Shown here piece after piece: positions 34,798 to 48,880 of a DNA stretch of 64,000 nucleotides (its first letter is position 1; every line of letters starts with the position of its first letter). The notes beneath the pieces are model-generated. The model was given only the letters and a program-made list of their open reading frames with translations, did not search any database and was not told the DNA's origin. The position numbers were made by a program, and so were the translations under genes. Origin of the DNA: Cynocephalus volans (Eukaryota > Chordata > Mammalia > Dermoptera > Cynocephalidae); contig NC_084469.1 in the NCBI RefSeq assembly GCF_027409185.1, positions 35,901,293-35,965,292 of the forward strand. The letters are read 5' to 3'.

Positions 34798-37700
34798 CAT
34801 ACATACTGGCACTGTAGCATACATACCAGACCAGCTGTGCACAGGATCCCTGCCCATGCTGCCACACCAGCCAGCCTGCTCATGTGTACGACCCCTGCCA
34901 CAGCCGCCTGCAGTGCGGTGGCCATTGCCAGTGGCTGTCCACACCACAACACCAGCCAGCCCAGCCACACATGGTTCCCCCACCCAAGCCACCTCACGAG
35001 CCAGCCCAATTGCACACGGAACCCCCACTATAGTTATGTGCAGTGTGGCTGCTGCAGTAGCCATTATACCGGCCAGATCGGCTGGGCACAGGACCTCCTG
35101 TTGATGCTGAAGTAGTAGCCAATCCAGCTGGGTGCGAGGAGCTTCTGCTGTCACCATCTGCAGCACACTCCTACAGTGGTCCATGCCACTGCTGCATCAG
35201 TCAGACCAGCCTTGTGCGGGATCCCTGCCCCCATCACTGCACTGGCCCACCCCAAGTCTGCATGGGGTCCTCTGCCCAAGGTGCCCCACAAGCCAGCCTG
35301 GCTATGTATGGGACCCCCTACCATAGCTGCCCGCAGCATGGCTGCTACCCCCTCCATCACACTAACAAGATTGGCCATATGCAGGATCTCTGCCCATGCC
35401 ACTGCATCAGCTGGACCAGCTGCAGCAGGGTGGCGGGACCCCCTGCTGATGCTGAAGCAGTAGCCAGCCCAGGTGGGTACAGTACCTGGCTGCTACCACC
35501 TGCAACATGGCTCCTGCTGCTGCCACTGCCACTTCTGGCAGCCATACACACCACCACCACTGCTGCTGCACCAGTCAGACTGGCTGTGGGCAGGACCCAA
35601 TACCACCACCACTCACTGACACAAGAAGGGTCACAAATGGAGCCACCAGAAAGAGATAAGCCAGCACAGGCCCATGCCCCAATAGCCCAACCCACAGTGG
35701 GAGTTATACCCCATGTGTAGTGTGCATGACTGCCTCAACCCAGGGAGAGACACATGCAGAGAACCAGGAGAGTACAGAAACTCAGGATAGCCAAATAGTG
35801 TACAGAAGAAAATTCCCAGCCATCACCAACCCATCCTCCAACCAAGGGAAACAAGGACCCAGGAGAAGCCTTGGCTATTGGAATGAAGGAAGAAAAACCT
35901 CGCCCAGGGCCACCCATTCAAGCCAAGGAGATCCAGTATAACACAGTGCACCAATTAGGGTCACAGGACACTGACTGGGGAGCCAACAAATCCATCTAGG
36001 ATCACCCACCCAAGCCAAAGAGTGGCAAGACACCCAGGCACTTTGCCCAAGACTTCAAGAGCTCACCGACATCCCCTGGCATCCTAACACAGTGTCACTG
36101 ACCTCAGGAAGAAATTACTAAGTATCCCAGTGCCTACACCATGGAGACACTCACACACAACTCTGACACTGAATATGGCAGAAGTATTCACATGAAGACT
36201 ACACTACTGTGTATACCCAGAACCAATATTAAAACACCCTACTCAATAGTCAATATAAAACACATATACAGAGAGGAAGTGTCTCTCCTGAAAGCCCATG
36301 TCAGAGTAATAATAGAAGCAACTGCTCAATCTGATGACTAGAAATCAATGTAGAGAGACTACAAATATGAAAAAACAAGGAAATATGACACCATCAAAGG
36401 AATACAATAATTCTCAAGTACCAGAGCCTTGAAATGTCTGAAAAGGAATTTCGAGTAACAATCTTAAAAGAACTCAGTGAGATACAGAAAGACTCAGACA
36501 ACACCATGAAATATGAAAAACAATCCAAGACTTGAAAGAGGAAATTTACAAAGAGATAAATACTGTAAAAAAGAATGTAGCAGAACTCCTGGAACTGAAA
36601 GACTCATTCAATGAAATAAAAATGACAATTGAGAGTGTAAGCAGCAGGTTAGAGCAAACAAAAGAAAGAGTTTCTGATCTCGAAGACAGTCTTTTTGAAA
36701 TAACCCAAGCAGACAAAAAAAGAAAAAAAGAATTTATAAAAATGTAGAAAATCTAAGAGAGCTAGCAGACCACCTTAAGTGCACAAGCATTTGATTCATG
36801 GGTGTTCTGGAAGGGAAACAGAAAGGAAAAGCATTGAAAACCTATTCAATGAAATAATAACAGAAAACTTACCAGGTATTGGCAGAGATATGGACTTCCA
36901 GATCTAAGAGGCTCAAAGATCCCCAAACAGATTCATTCCCAAAAGTCCTCTCCAAGACACATTGTAGTTAAACTGTCAAAAGTCAAAGACAAAGAGAGAA
37001 TCCTAAAAACAGCAAAAGCATCAAATCACCTATAAGGGAGTCCTCATCAGACTCAGCAGACTTCTCAACAGAAACTCTACAGGCCAGGAGAGATTGGGAT
37101 GATATATACAAAGTACTAAAAGAAAAAAACTGCCATCCAAGAATACTATACCCAGCAAGGCTATCCTTCACAAATGAAGGAGAAATAGTGTATTTCCCAG
37201 ACAAACAAAAGCTGTAGAGATCACCACGACATGACCAGCTCTACGAGGAATTCTTAAAGGAGTCCCGCACCTGGAACCCAAAAAACAATAATCAACACCA
37301 TTAATACAGGAGAAAGAACAAACACCACTGGTAGAGCAGATATGCAAATGAGAAAGAGAAAGAAACTATACAATACCATCTTAAGAAATCAACAAACACT
37401 GAAAACAATAAAAGGGGAAGAAAGGAACAAAAGATATTTAAATCAACCATATGAAAAGCAGTTAAATATCAGGAGTAAAACAATACCTTTCAATAAGAAC
37501 CCTAAATGTAAATGGATTAAACGTCCCACTCAAAAGACACAGACTGACTGATTGGATTAAAAAGCTAGACCCAACTATATGCTGTCTTCAAGAGACTTAC
37601 CTCACCAGTAAAGAAACACACACAGTAATAGGGAAGGTATGGAAAAAGATATACCACGCAAATGGAAACCAAAAATGAGCAGAAATAGCTATTGTTATGT

Positions 37701-40700
37701 CAGATAAAATAGACTTTAAACCAAAAACCATAAAAAGAGACAAAGAAGGCCATTATATAATTTTAAAGGAATCTATCCATTAAGAAGACATAACAATCAT
37801 AAATATATTTGCATCCAATAGTGGAGAACACAGATATGTAAAGCAAACAATATTAAGCCTAAAGAAGGAGAGAGACTCCAATACAATAATCACAGGAGAC
37901 CTGAACATCCCTCTCTCAGCGTTGGACAGATCATCTAGGCAACAAACCAATAGAGAAACATAGGATTTAAACTACACTGTAGATCAATTGGACCCGGAAG
38001 ATTTCATTTAACCTCTTTAAAGAACATTTCATCTAACCTCTATAGAATATATATTCTCTCATAAGCATATGGAACATTCTACATGATAGACCACAAGTTA
38101 GGTCACAATCAAGTCTCAACAAATTTTTAAAAATTGAAATCATTTCAAGTATCTTTTCAGACTACAATGGATAAAAGCTAGAACCAATAACAAGTGAAAC
38201 TCTGGAAACTGTACAAACACATTGAAATTAAACAACATGCTCCTAAACAACCTATGGGTCCAAAAAGAAATTAAACAGGAAATCAAAAAAATTCTTGAAA
38301 CTAATGAAAAATAAAGACATATCATACCAAAACATGTGGGATACAGCAAAAGCAGTACTAAGAGGAAGTTTATTGCAATAAATGCTTACATCAAAAGAAA
38401 AGAAAGATTTCAAACAAACGACTTAACACTAAATAAAATAAAATACTCCCAAAATGATACAAAAGATCAACAAAACAAAAAGTTGTTTCTTGGAGAAGAT
38501 AAACAAAATAGACAAATCATTAGTTAGGCTAACTAAAAAAGAGGGAAGAAGACCCAAACAACAAAAATCACAAATGGAAAAGGAGATATTACAATTGATA
38601 GTACAGAAACACAAAGAATCATTAGAGACTATTATAAACGACTATATGCCAACAAATTTGAAAACCTGGAGGAAATGGGTAAATTTCTGTACACATGCAA
38701 ATAGCAAAACCAAACCAAGAAGAAATAGAAAATCTGAACAGACTAATAACAAGCAATGGGATTGAAATATTAATCAGCAGTCTCCCAACAAAGAAAAGCC
38801 CAGGACCAGATGGCTTTACTACTGAATTCTATCAAGCCTTTAAAGAGGAATTAATACCAATTATTTTCAAACTACTCAAAAAAATTGAAACAATGGCCAT
38901 TCTCCCATACTTGTTCAATGAGGCCAGCATTGCCCTGATACCAAAATCAGACAAATATACAACAAAAAAAGAAAACTTCAGCCCAATACCTTTGATGAAC
39001 ATAGACACAAAAGTGATCAACAATATATTAGCAATCAGAATACAGCAACACATCAAAAAAAATTATACACCATGATCAAGTGGGATTCACCCCAGGGATG
39101 CAAGGATGGTTCAACATATGCAAGTCAATAAATGTAATACACCACTCAACAAAATCAAGGACAAAAAACATGATTATCTCAAAGATGCAGAAAAAGTATT
39201 TGACAAAATTTAACATCCCTTCATGATAAGGACTCTTAGTAAGTAGGTATAGAAGGAAAGTATCTCAACACAATAAAAGCCACATATGACAAACCCATTA
39301 CCCTCCTGAATGGGGAAAAACTTTCAGTGTAAGAACAGGAACACAACAAGGATGCCCTCTCTCACCACTCATATTTAACATAGTATTGGAAATACTAGCT
39401 GAGCAATCAGGTAAGAGAAAGAAATAAAGGGCATCCAGGTTAGAAAAGACGAAGTCAAACTGTCCATTCACAGATGACATGATCCTATAAGTAGAAAAAC
39501 CTAAAGATTCCACAAAAAGACTCTTAGAACTGATAAATGATTTCAGCAGTTACAGGATACAAAATCAACATGAAAAAATCAGTAGCATTTGTATACTCTG
39601 ATAACAAGCTAGCAGAAGAAACCAAGAAAGTGAGCCCATTTACAATAGTCACCAAAACAAAACAAACAAACAAAAAAACCCAAACCAAACAAAAACAAAA
39701 ACCTAAGAATCAATTTAACCAAGGAGATGAAAGATGTCTACAAAGAGAACTACAAATCACTGCTGAAGGAAATTAAAGAGGACACAAAAAGATGGAAAGA
39801 CATTCCATGCTCTTGGATTGGAAGAATTAACATTATGAAAATGTCCATACTACCCAAAGCAATCTACTGGTTCAATGCAATCCCCATCAAAATATGTGAC
39901 ATTCTTCACAGAAAGAGAAAAAACAATCCTAACATTCATATGGAATGACAAAAGACCATGAATAGCCAAAGCAATCCTGAGCTGGTAGAGAGAGTGGGGG
40001 AAGCTGAAGGCATAACACTACCTGACTTCAAATTATACTACAAAGCAATAGTAACCAAAACATCATGATACTGGTATAAAACACAGACACACGGACCAAT
40101 GGAACAGAATAGGAAATGCAGAAATCAGTCCATGTACTTACAGCCAACTGATCTTTGACAAAGGCATCAAGAACATACATTGGGGAAAAGACTACATCTT
40201 CAATAAATGGTGCTGGGAAAACTGGACATCCATATGTAGAAGAATGAAACTAGATCCAAGCTCTCACCATATACCAAAACCAACAAAAAATGGATTAAAC
40301 ACTTAAATAAAAGACCTGAAAAAATAAAACTCCTAAAAAAAAAAAAAACAAACCATAGGGGAAACACTTCGGGATGTAGGACTGGGCACAGACTTTATGA
40401 ATAAGACCCCAAAAGCACAGAAAACAAAAGAAAAAATAAACAAATGGCCTTATATCAAACTAAAAAGGTTCTGCACAGCAAAAGAAACAATTAACAGAGT
40501 GAAAGACAACCTACAGAATGGGAGAAAATATTTACAAACTATGCATCCTACAAGGGATTAATATCAAGAATATACAAAGAACTCAAAGAATTTAACAGTA
40601 AGAAAATAAGTAACCCAATTAAAAAATGGGCAAAGGAGCTGAATAGGCATTTCTCAAAGGAAGGTATACAAGTGGCCAATAGACACATGAAAAAGTGCTC

Positions 40701-41515
40701 AACTTCACTAAGCATCAGGGAAATGCAAATCAAAACCACAATAAGATATCATCTCACCCTTGTTAGACTGGCTATTATCAAAAAGACAGAGAATAACAAA
40801 TGCTGGCAAGGATGTGGAGAAAGAGGACCCCCCACACACTGCTGGTGGGACTGTAAATTAGTGCAGCCATTATGGAAAACTGTATGGTGTTTCCTCAAAC
40901 AACTACAGATAGAACTACCAAATGATCCAGTAATCCCACTGCTGGGCATATGCCCAAAGAAATGGAAGTCATCATGTTGAGGAGTGCTTGCACTACCATG
41001 TTTATCACAGCTCTGTTTACAGTAGCCAAGAGTTGGAACCAACCTAAAAGTCTACCGACAGATGACTGGATAAGGTAAATGTGGTATATATACTCAATGG
41101 AATACTACTCAGCCATAAAAAGAATGAAATTCTGCCATTCACAGCAACATGGATGAACTTAGAGAAAATTATGTTGAGTGAAATAAGCCAGGCACAGAAA
41201 GAAAAATACCGTATGGCCTCACTCATAAGTGGGAGGTAATAAATAAATAAAAGAAAGAACAGTCACAATAATATGTTAAACTTTCAAAAAAAAAAAAAAA
41301 GAGAACTGTGGTCATTAGAGGTGGGAAATGGGGTGAGGGGGACTAGCAAGAAATTGGTTAAGGGTCACAAAGACTGATCTTGTTTTGTAAACATGGGTAT
41401 ACTAATTATCCTGATTTGATCACCACATATTGTATGTAGGTACTGATATTGAAATCTGTACACCACAGATACGTATAGTCAATTATGTTTTAGTAAAAAA
41501 AACTGTCAAAAAAAT
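34798..41515 (+). mobile_element. Near full-length but defective L1 nested in an older L1
   Basis: Order: repeat-rich 5'UTR (34800-35700), ORF1 (coiled coil near 36532-36747, C-terminal domain to about 37215), ORF2 (endonuclease from about 37480, reverse transcriptase near 38760-39500, Cys-rich end near 40800-40870), 3'UTR and short A tail by 41515. The RT and the tail of ORF2 are recognisable ([38 protein letters not shown]), but stops and frameshifts break both frames. Flanks AAATATAAG and AAAAATAAG look like a target duplication, and the older L1 continues on each side. About 6.7 kb; unlikely to be active. Confidence 0.8.
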
Positions 41516-43827
41516 AAAAATAAGAGAAAAGAATGATGGCAACAAATGGAAAAGTATAACTAACAAATATGGTAGATATTAAAGCAACTATATCAACAAT
41601 CACCTTGAACATCAATGGTCTAAATGCACCAATTAAAAGTCAGAGATTGTCACAGTTGACCAAAAAACAAGATGCAATATATATTGTCTACAAGAAACCA
41701 ACATATAGATTAAAAGTAAAGGGATGGAAAAAGATATACCATGTTAGCACTAATTAAAAGAAGGGGAGAGTAGCTATATTAATTTCAGACAGAGAAGACT
41801 TCAGTGCAAGGAAAGTTATCAGGGATAAAGAGGGGCATTATATAATGATAAAGGGGTCAAATTCTCTAAGAAGACATAATAATAATCCATATGTGCCTAA
41901 CAACAGAGCATCAAATATTTGAAGCAAATCCAGATAGAGCTGCAAGTAGAAATAGATAAATCCACAGTTTTACTTGGAGATTTCAACATCCCTCTATCAG
42001 TAATGGACATCCATTACTGATAATAATTAGTAGGCATAATCCAGTAAGCAGAATATCAGTCCACATAGTTTAACTCAACACCACCATCAAGCAACTGGAT
42101 ACAATGGACATTTATAGACTACTTCATCTAACAACAGCAGAATATACATTCTTCCCAAACTTACATGGAACTTTGCCAAGATAGACCACATTCTCAGCCT
42201 TAAAACATGCCTTACCAAATTTAAAGAATGGAAATCATACAATATCTGCTCTCAAACTACAATGGAGTTTAACTAGAAATTGATAACAGAAAAATAGTTG
42301 GAAAATACCCAAATACTTGGAGATCAAACAATATCCTTCTAAATAACACATGTGTCAAAGAAGAAATCTCAGGAGAAATTTAAAAATATTTTGAACTACA
42401 TGCAAATGAAAACACAACTTATCAAAATTTGTGGGATTCAGCAAAAGCAGTTCTCAGAGGGAAATTTATAGCATTAAATACATATTAGAAAAGAAAAAAG
42501 ATCTAACTCAATACTCTAAGCTTCTGCCTTAGGAAAACAGAAAAAAAGAAGAGCAAATTAAATCCAAAATAAGCAAAAGAAATAATAAGAATTAGAGCAG
42601 AAATCAATGAAATTGAAAGCAGGAAATAAACAGAGAAAAACAACAAAACAAAATGCTGGTTCTTTGAAAAGATCAATCAAATTGATAAGCCTCTAGCCAG
42701 GCTAAGAAAACAAGGGAGAGGACATAAATTACTAATATCAGAAATGAAAGAGGGAATATCACTACAGATCCTATGGACATTAAAAGGATAATAAAGGAAT
42801 ACTACGAACAACTCCATGTCCACAAATTTGATAATCTAAATGAAATGGATTTGATTCTTTGAAAGACATCATCTGTCAAAATCTCAAAAAATACAAGAAG
42901 AAATACACATTTGAATAGACCTATATTTATTAAAGATATTGAATTAATAATTAATGGTCTTCCAAAACAGAAAATACCCAGTCCAGATAGGTTCACTGAT
43001 GAATCCTACCAAACATTAAAGGGAGAAAGTATATCAGTTCTCTACAATCTCTTTCAGAAGATAGAAGCAGAGGAAATACTTCCTAACTCATTCTATGAGG
43101 CCAACATTACCTTAATACAAAAACCACACAAAGCCATTATGAGAAAAGAAAACTATAAATCAATAGCTCTCATGAACATAGATGCAGAAATCTTCAACAA
43201 AATATTAGCAAATCAAATCCAACAATGTATAAAAAGAATTGTACACAACCAAGTGGAATTTATCTCGGGTATGCAAAGCTAGTTTAATATTAAACAAATC
43301 GGTTCATGTAACCCATCACATCAACAGGCTAAAAAACAAGAACCACATGATCATATCAATACATGCAGAAAAAGTATCTGACAAAATCCAACACCCATTC
43401 ATGATGAAAAACTCTCAGTAAACTGGGAATAGAGGGGAACTTCATCAACTTGACAAAGAATATGTACAAAAAACCTACAGCTAACATCATACTTAATGGT
43501 GAGAGACCAGAAGCTTTTCCACTAAGATCAGGAACAAGGCTTGAATGTCCCCTCTCACCACTCTTTTTCAACATAATACTGGAAGTCCTAGCTAATATAA
43601 TAGACTAGAAAAGGAAATAAAAGTTATACTGATTGGGAAGAAAGAAATAAAACTTTCTTCACAAATAACATGGTTGTCTATGTAGAAAACCCCAAAGAAT
43701 CAACAAAACTTCTGGAATTAATAAATATAGCAAAGTTTCAGTATACGAGGTTAATATGCAAAAGTCAATTGCTCTCCTATATACCAGCAACAAACAAGTG
43801 GAATTTGAAATTAAAAACATCATACCA
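41516..43827 (+). mobile_element. Older L1 ORF2, first part (continues from 34797)
   Basis: It opens with the endonuclease start (translation includes TLNINGLNAPIKSQRLSQLT). Reverse transcriptase remnants follow at 42911-43580. It is interrupted by a truncated L1 at 43828 and resumes at 45240. Confidence 0.75.
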
Positions 43828-45224
43828 CATAAAAACAGACACACTGATCAATGGAATAGAATAGAGAATCCAGAAATCAACCCACACACCTACAGCCATC
43901 TGATCTTTGACAAAGGCACCAAGCCTATACACTGGGGAAGAGACTGCCTCTTTAGCAAATGGTGCTGGGAGACTGGATATCAATATGCAGGAGAATGAAA
44001 CTAGACCCATACCTTTCACCATACACTAAACTCAGCTCAAAATGGATTAAAGAATTAAATATACACCCTGAAACAATAAAACTTCTTAAGGAAAATATAG
44101 GAGAGACACTTCAGGAAATAGGACTGGACACAGACTTCATGAATACGACCCCAAAAGCATGGGCAACCAAAGGAAAAATAAACAAATGGGATTATATCAA
44201 ACTAAAGAGCTTCTGCACAGCAAAAGAAACAATTAACAGAGTTAAAAGACAACCAACAGAGTGGGAGAAAATATTTGCAAAATATACATCTGACAAAGGA
44301 TTAATATCCAGAATATACAAGGAACTCAAACAACTTTACAAGAAAAAACAAGCAACCCAATTAAAAAATGGGCAAAAGAGCTAAGAAGGCATTTCTCTAA
44401 AGAAGATATACAAATGCCCAACAGACATATGAAAAAATGCTCAGCATCACTCAGCATCCAGGAAATGCAAATCAAAACCACACTGAGATACCATCTCACC
44501 CCAGTTAGGATGGCTAAAATCCAAAAGACTCTGAACGATAAATGTTGGCGAGGTTGCAGAGAAAAAGGACCTCTCATACATTGTTGGTGGGACTGCAAAA
44601 TGGTGCAGCCTCTATGGAAAATGGTATGGAGGTTCCTCAAACAATTGCAGATAGATCTGCCATATGACCCAGCTATCCCACTGCTGGGAATATACCCAGA
44701 GGAATGGAAATCATCAAGTCGAAGGTATACCTGTTCCTCAATGTTCATCGCAGCACTCTTTACAATAGCCAAGAGTTGGAACCAGCCCAAATGTCCATCA
44801 TCAGATGAGTGGATACGGAAAATGTGGTACATCTACACAATGGAATACTACTCAGCTATAAAAACGAATGAAATACTGCCATTTGCAACAACATGGATGG
44901 ACCTTGAGAGAATTATATTAAGTGAAACAAGTCAGGCACAGAAAGGGATATACCACGTTCTCACTTATTGGTGGGAGCTAAAAATAAATAAATAAATTCA
45001 CACACACACAAAAAAAAAAACTGGGGAGGGGGAAGAAGACATAACAACTACAATTCCTTGAAGTTGATATGACAAGCATACAGAAAGGACATTGTTGGGT
45101 GGGAGGGGGAGAGGGAGGAGGGAGGGGGGTTTCGGTAAAGGGCCAGAATAATCAACCACATTGTATATCGACAAAATAAAATTAAGAAAAATAAATAAAT
45201 AAATAAATAAAAACAAAACAAAAC
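43828..45224 (+). mobile_element. 5'-truncated L1 with perfect 15-bp target duplication
   Basis: AAAAACATCATACCA flanks it at 43813-43827 and 45225-45239. It carries the last third of ORF2 in two overlapping frames with one frameshift near 44340-44410, including the Cys/His-type motif [19 protein letters not shown] 3'UTR and an AAAT-rich tail follow. It is the best-preserved L1 piece in the window, so probably a fairly recent insertion. Confidence 0.9.
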
Positions 45225-45239
45225 AAAAACATCATACCA

Positions 45240-46890
45240 TTTACATTAGCACCCAAAAAATGAAATATGAGGGTACTTCAAAAAGTTTGTGGAAAAACAG
45301 AATTAAATGATAACACAAATCTTTCCATAAATTTTTTGAAGTACTGTTTTAGGTATAAATCTAACAAAATATGTAAAAGATTTGGATGAGGAAAACTACA
45401 AAACTCTGATGAAAGAATTCAAGGATCTAAATAAATGGGGAGATATTCCATGTTCATGGATAGGAAGACTGAATATTGTCAAGATGTCAGTTCCTCCCGA
45501 CTTGATCTATAGATTCAATGTAATCCCAATAAAAATTCAAGCAAGTTATTTTGTAAACATTGACAAACTGATTCTAAAGTTTATATGGGGAGATGAAAGA
45601 CACAGAACAGCCAACATAATATTGGAGAAGAACAGAGTTGGAGGACTGACTCTACCTGACTTCAAGATTTAGTATAAAGACACAGTAATCAAGCCAGTGT
45701 GTACTGGTGAAAGATCAGACAAATAGATCAATGGAAAAGAACAGGGAACACAGAAATAGACCCACATAAACAGAGTTAACAGATCTTTGACAAAGCGGCA
45801 AAGGCAACATGACAGAGAAAACAGTCTTTTCAACAAATAGACAACCACTTGCAAAAAAAAAAAGAATCTAGAAACAGACCTGTCTTCACAAAAATTAACT
45901 CAAAATGAATCACAGGCCTAAAGATAAAATGGAAAACTACAAAATTCCCATAAGATCTCATAAAAGAAAATCTAGATGATCTTGGATTTGGTGGTGACTT
46001 TTTAGATAATGACATCAAACGATCAAATGCATGATTCATAAAAGAAAAAAGTGATTAAGCTGGACTTCATTAAAATTAAAATTTTCTGCTCCGTGAAAAA
46101 CACTGTCAAGAGAATGAGAAGACCAGTCACAGAATAGAGAAAATATCTGCAAAAGACATATCTGATAAAGGACTGTTATCCAAAATATAGAAAGAACTCC
46201 TAAAACTTAACAATGAGAAAACAAACAACACAATTTAAAAATTGGTCAAACACCTTAACAGACACCTCACCAAAGAAGACGCACTGATGGCAAAGGAACA
46301 TATGAAAAGATGCTCTATATATCATCAGGGAAACGCAAATTAAAACGACAATGAGGTATCACTACACATCTATGAGAATGGCCAAAATCCAGAATACGGA
46401 TGACACCAAATGCTGATGAGGATGTGGGACAACAGGAGCTCATTCACCGCTAGAAGGAATGCAAAGTGGTACAGCCACTTTGAAGACAGTTTGGTAGTTT
46501 CTTTCAAAACTAAACATACTCTGACCATACGATCCAGTGATCATCCTTCTCGGTAATTTTCCATAAAAGTTTAAAACTTACGTCCACACAAAAACCTACA
46601 CCGAGATGTTTATGCAGTTTAACTAATAATTGCCCAAACTTGGAAGCAACAAAGACGTCCTTCAGTAGGTAAATGGATAATCTGTGGTACATCCAGATAA
46701 TAGACTATTTTTTAGTGCTAAAAAGAAACTGTCAAGCCATGAAAAGACATGGTGGAAACATGTATATTACCAGGTGAATGAACTAGACTACAAAGCTGGA
46801 CTACAAAGGCACAAAGACTAAAAAGCTACATACTGTATGATTCCAACTATATGGCATTCTGGAAGAGTCAAAACTATGGAGACAGTTTAA
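45240..46890 (+). mobile_element. Older L1 ORF2, last part and 3' region
   Basis: Resumes exactly after the truncated L1 and reads through the post-RT region (translation at 45382-45672: [20 protein letters not shown]). It reaches the end of ORF2 near 46800. A MITE interrupts it at 45269. Confidence 0.75.
45269..45350. mobile_element. Palindromic ~80-bp MITE (mariner/Tc1-like), copy 1
   Basis: The start GAGGGTACTTCAAAAAGTTT is inverted at the end (TAAATTTTTTGAAGTAC), so the whole element can fold into one hairpin. L1 sequence is continuous on either side. A second copy lies at 61434. Non-coding and non-autonomous; family by resemblance only. Confidence 0.7.
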
Positions 46891-46899
46891 AATTAAAAC

Positions 46900-48880
46900 C
46901 TATTATTTTTAATTTTAGTTGTGAAAAAATACTCATAACAAAATTTACCATCTTAATAAATTTTTAATAGACTACTTTTTGAATGGACTACTTTTTTTAA
47001 TAGACTAATTTTTAATGAAACTACTTTTTAGCAGTTTCAGGTTCACAGAGAAATTGAGCAGAAGGGACAGAGATTTTCCACACACCCACTGTCCCCACTC
47101 ATGCGCAGCCTTCCCCATTAACCACCCCCACCAGAGAAGTACATTTGTCATAACTGATGAACCTATATGAACACATCATTACCACTCAAAGTTCATAGTT
47201 TACATTAGGGTTCACTCATGGTGTCGTACATTTTATGGATTTAAACAGATTTATAATACATGTCCTTAAATTCATCTATCTTAACCATTTTTAAGTGTAA
47301 GTTCAATAGTGCTAAGTATATTCATGTTATTGTGCAACTGAATCTAAAGCTCTTTCATCTTGCAAAACAGAAAGTCTGTACCTATTAAATAACATTTTCT
47401 CCTCCCAGCCCCTGGTAACCACCATTACACCATTGCGCTTTCTATCTTTATGAATTTGACTCCTCTAGGTACCTCGCATAAGTGAAATTATACAGCATTT
47501 GTCTTTTTCTGACTGGCCTACTTCACTTAGCATAACGTCCTCACAAGTCATCCACACTCTTACATGTGTCAGAATGTCCTTCCTTTTCAAGGCTGAATGA
47601 TGTTCCTTTGTATATATCATACATACTTTGTTTAGCCATTTATCTGTCAATAGACACTTGAGTTGCTTCCACTCTTTGGCTATTGTGAATACTACTGTGT
47701 TAACCTAAAGGAAGAAATAGAGGCCAAAATATATAAAACAGTGACTTTATTTGGACCAAGAGTGAAGACTGAAGGCTGGGATACACAATCCCCGGTTACC
47801 TTGGTTACGTGCTCTGCCTGGCAGCAGTTACAAACAGATTTTAAAGGGAGAAAGGGAGAAATTAAGAAGTTACAATATTGTCTGTCAAGAATTTGTAATG
47901 GTTCACTAAAACGAGTTTCTCACTGGCTATACATTGCTCTTTGCATCATAAATTCCAGGAACATTGCAACAAAAAAAGAGTGAGGGTCACACTGTACATT
48001 TGGGTAATCTATACCCACTGGTAGTGGTTCCTGGTCTGGAAACTGCTGCCAGAACATACTTTTTAGCAATTATTCCAGACAAGGCTGAGGGGGACGTGAC
48101 TGAAGCCCAGTGCCCATATCACTTTGGGCCTGTTAAATTTAGCAGACCTCACATTCCTTAGATTGCTCTAAGACACTTTTCTTTCTCAGCTGCTATAAAC
48201 ATGGATGTGCAAATGTCTTTTCAAGACCCTGCTTTCTACTCTTTTGGGTGTATACCAAGAAGTGGGAATGCTAGATCATACAGTAATTCTGTTTTTAATT
48301 TTTGTAAGACTGCCATGTTGTGTTCTATAGAGGCTGCACCATTGTACATTCCAACAGTACAGAGGGCTTCTGATTTGTCCACATCCTCATCAAAACTTGT
48401 TATCTTCTGGTTGTTGGTGGTTTTGGTTTTTGATAGTAGCCGTCCTCATGGGTGCGAGACAGTGTCCCATGGTGATTCTGATTTGCGTTTCCCTATGGTT
48501 GGTGGCGTTGAGCATCTTTTCACATTTGTTGGCCTTCTGTATATCTTTTTTTGAGAACTCAAGTTCTTTGCCCATTTTAAAAATCAGGTTTTGTATTTTG
48601 TTGTTAAATTGCTGAGTTATAGCTCTTCATACATTCTACATATTAACTCATATTTGATGTATGACTTGCTAACATTTTCTCCCATTCTTCAGGTTGCCTT
48701 TTCACCTTTGACTGTGCCCTTCGATGGGCACAATCTGCCTCTTTGTCACCTCTGTCGTCCACCTGTGAACCCCATCACTTGTTTCCACTGGTGGTGGTCA
48801 TGCTGGTGGTGGTGGGCCCCAGTCTGAATGTAGTAATGGTACGTGGTAGCTCTTCTTTCCAAGGCTGTGTTTACTTAGAT
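46900..48880 (-). mobile_element. L1M 3' region, reversed
   Basis: Reversed L1 3'UTR and ORF2 tail ('tgcaaaacagaaagtctgta', 'ccaccattacaccattgcg', 'tattgtgaatactactg'). It parallels 17570-18285 and is split by an LTR at 47698-48188. Confidence 0.75.
47698..48188 (-). mobile_element. Solo LTR of an endogenous retrovirus-like element
   Basis: On the minus strand it runs TGAGAAAGAAAAG to GGTTAACA (491 bp, TG...CA), with AATAAA about 60 bp before the end. The reversed L1 is interrupted exactly at its borders. No internal viral genes are present. Family not recognised. Confidence 0.7.

Noticed and set aside
34633-35720. Several open frames of 60-183 codons on both strands
   Set aside because: They lie in the GC-rich L1 5'UTR and have no known domain; the repeats in the UTR explain them.
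43959-44995. Two adjoining ORF2 frames that might suggest an active L1
   Set aside because: The element is 5' truncated and the frame is broken, so it cannot encode a working ORF2 protein.
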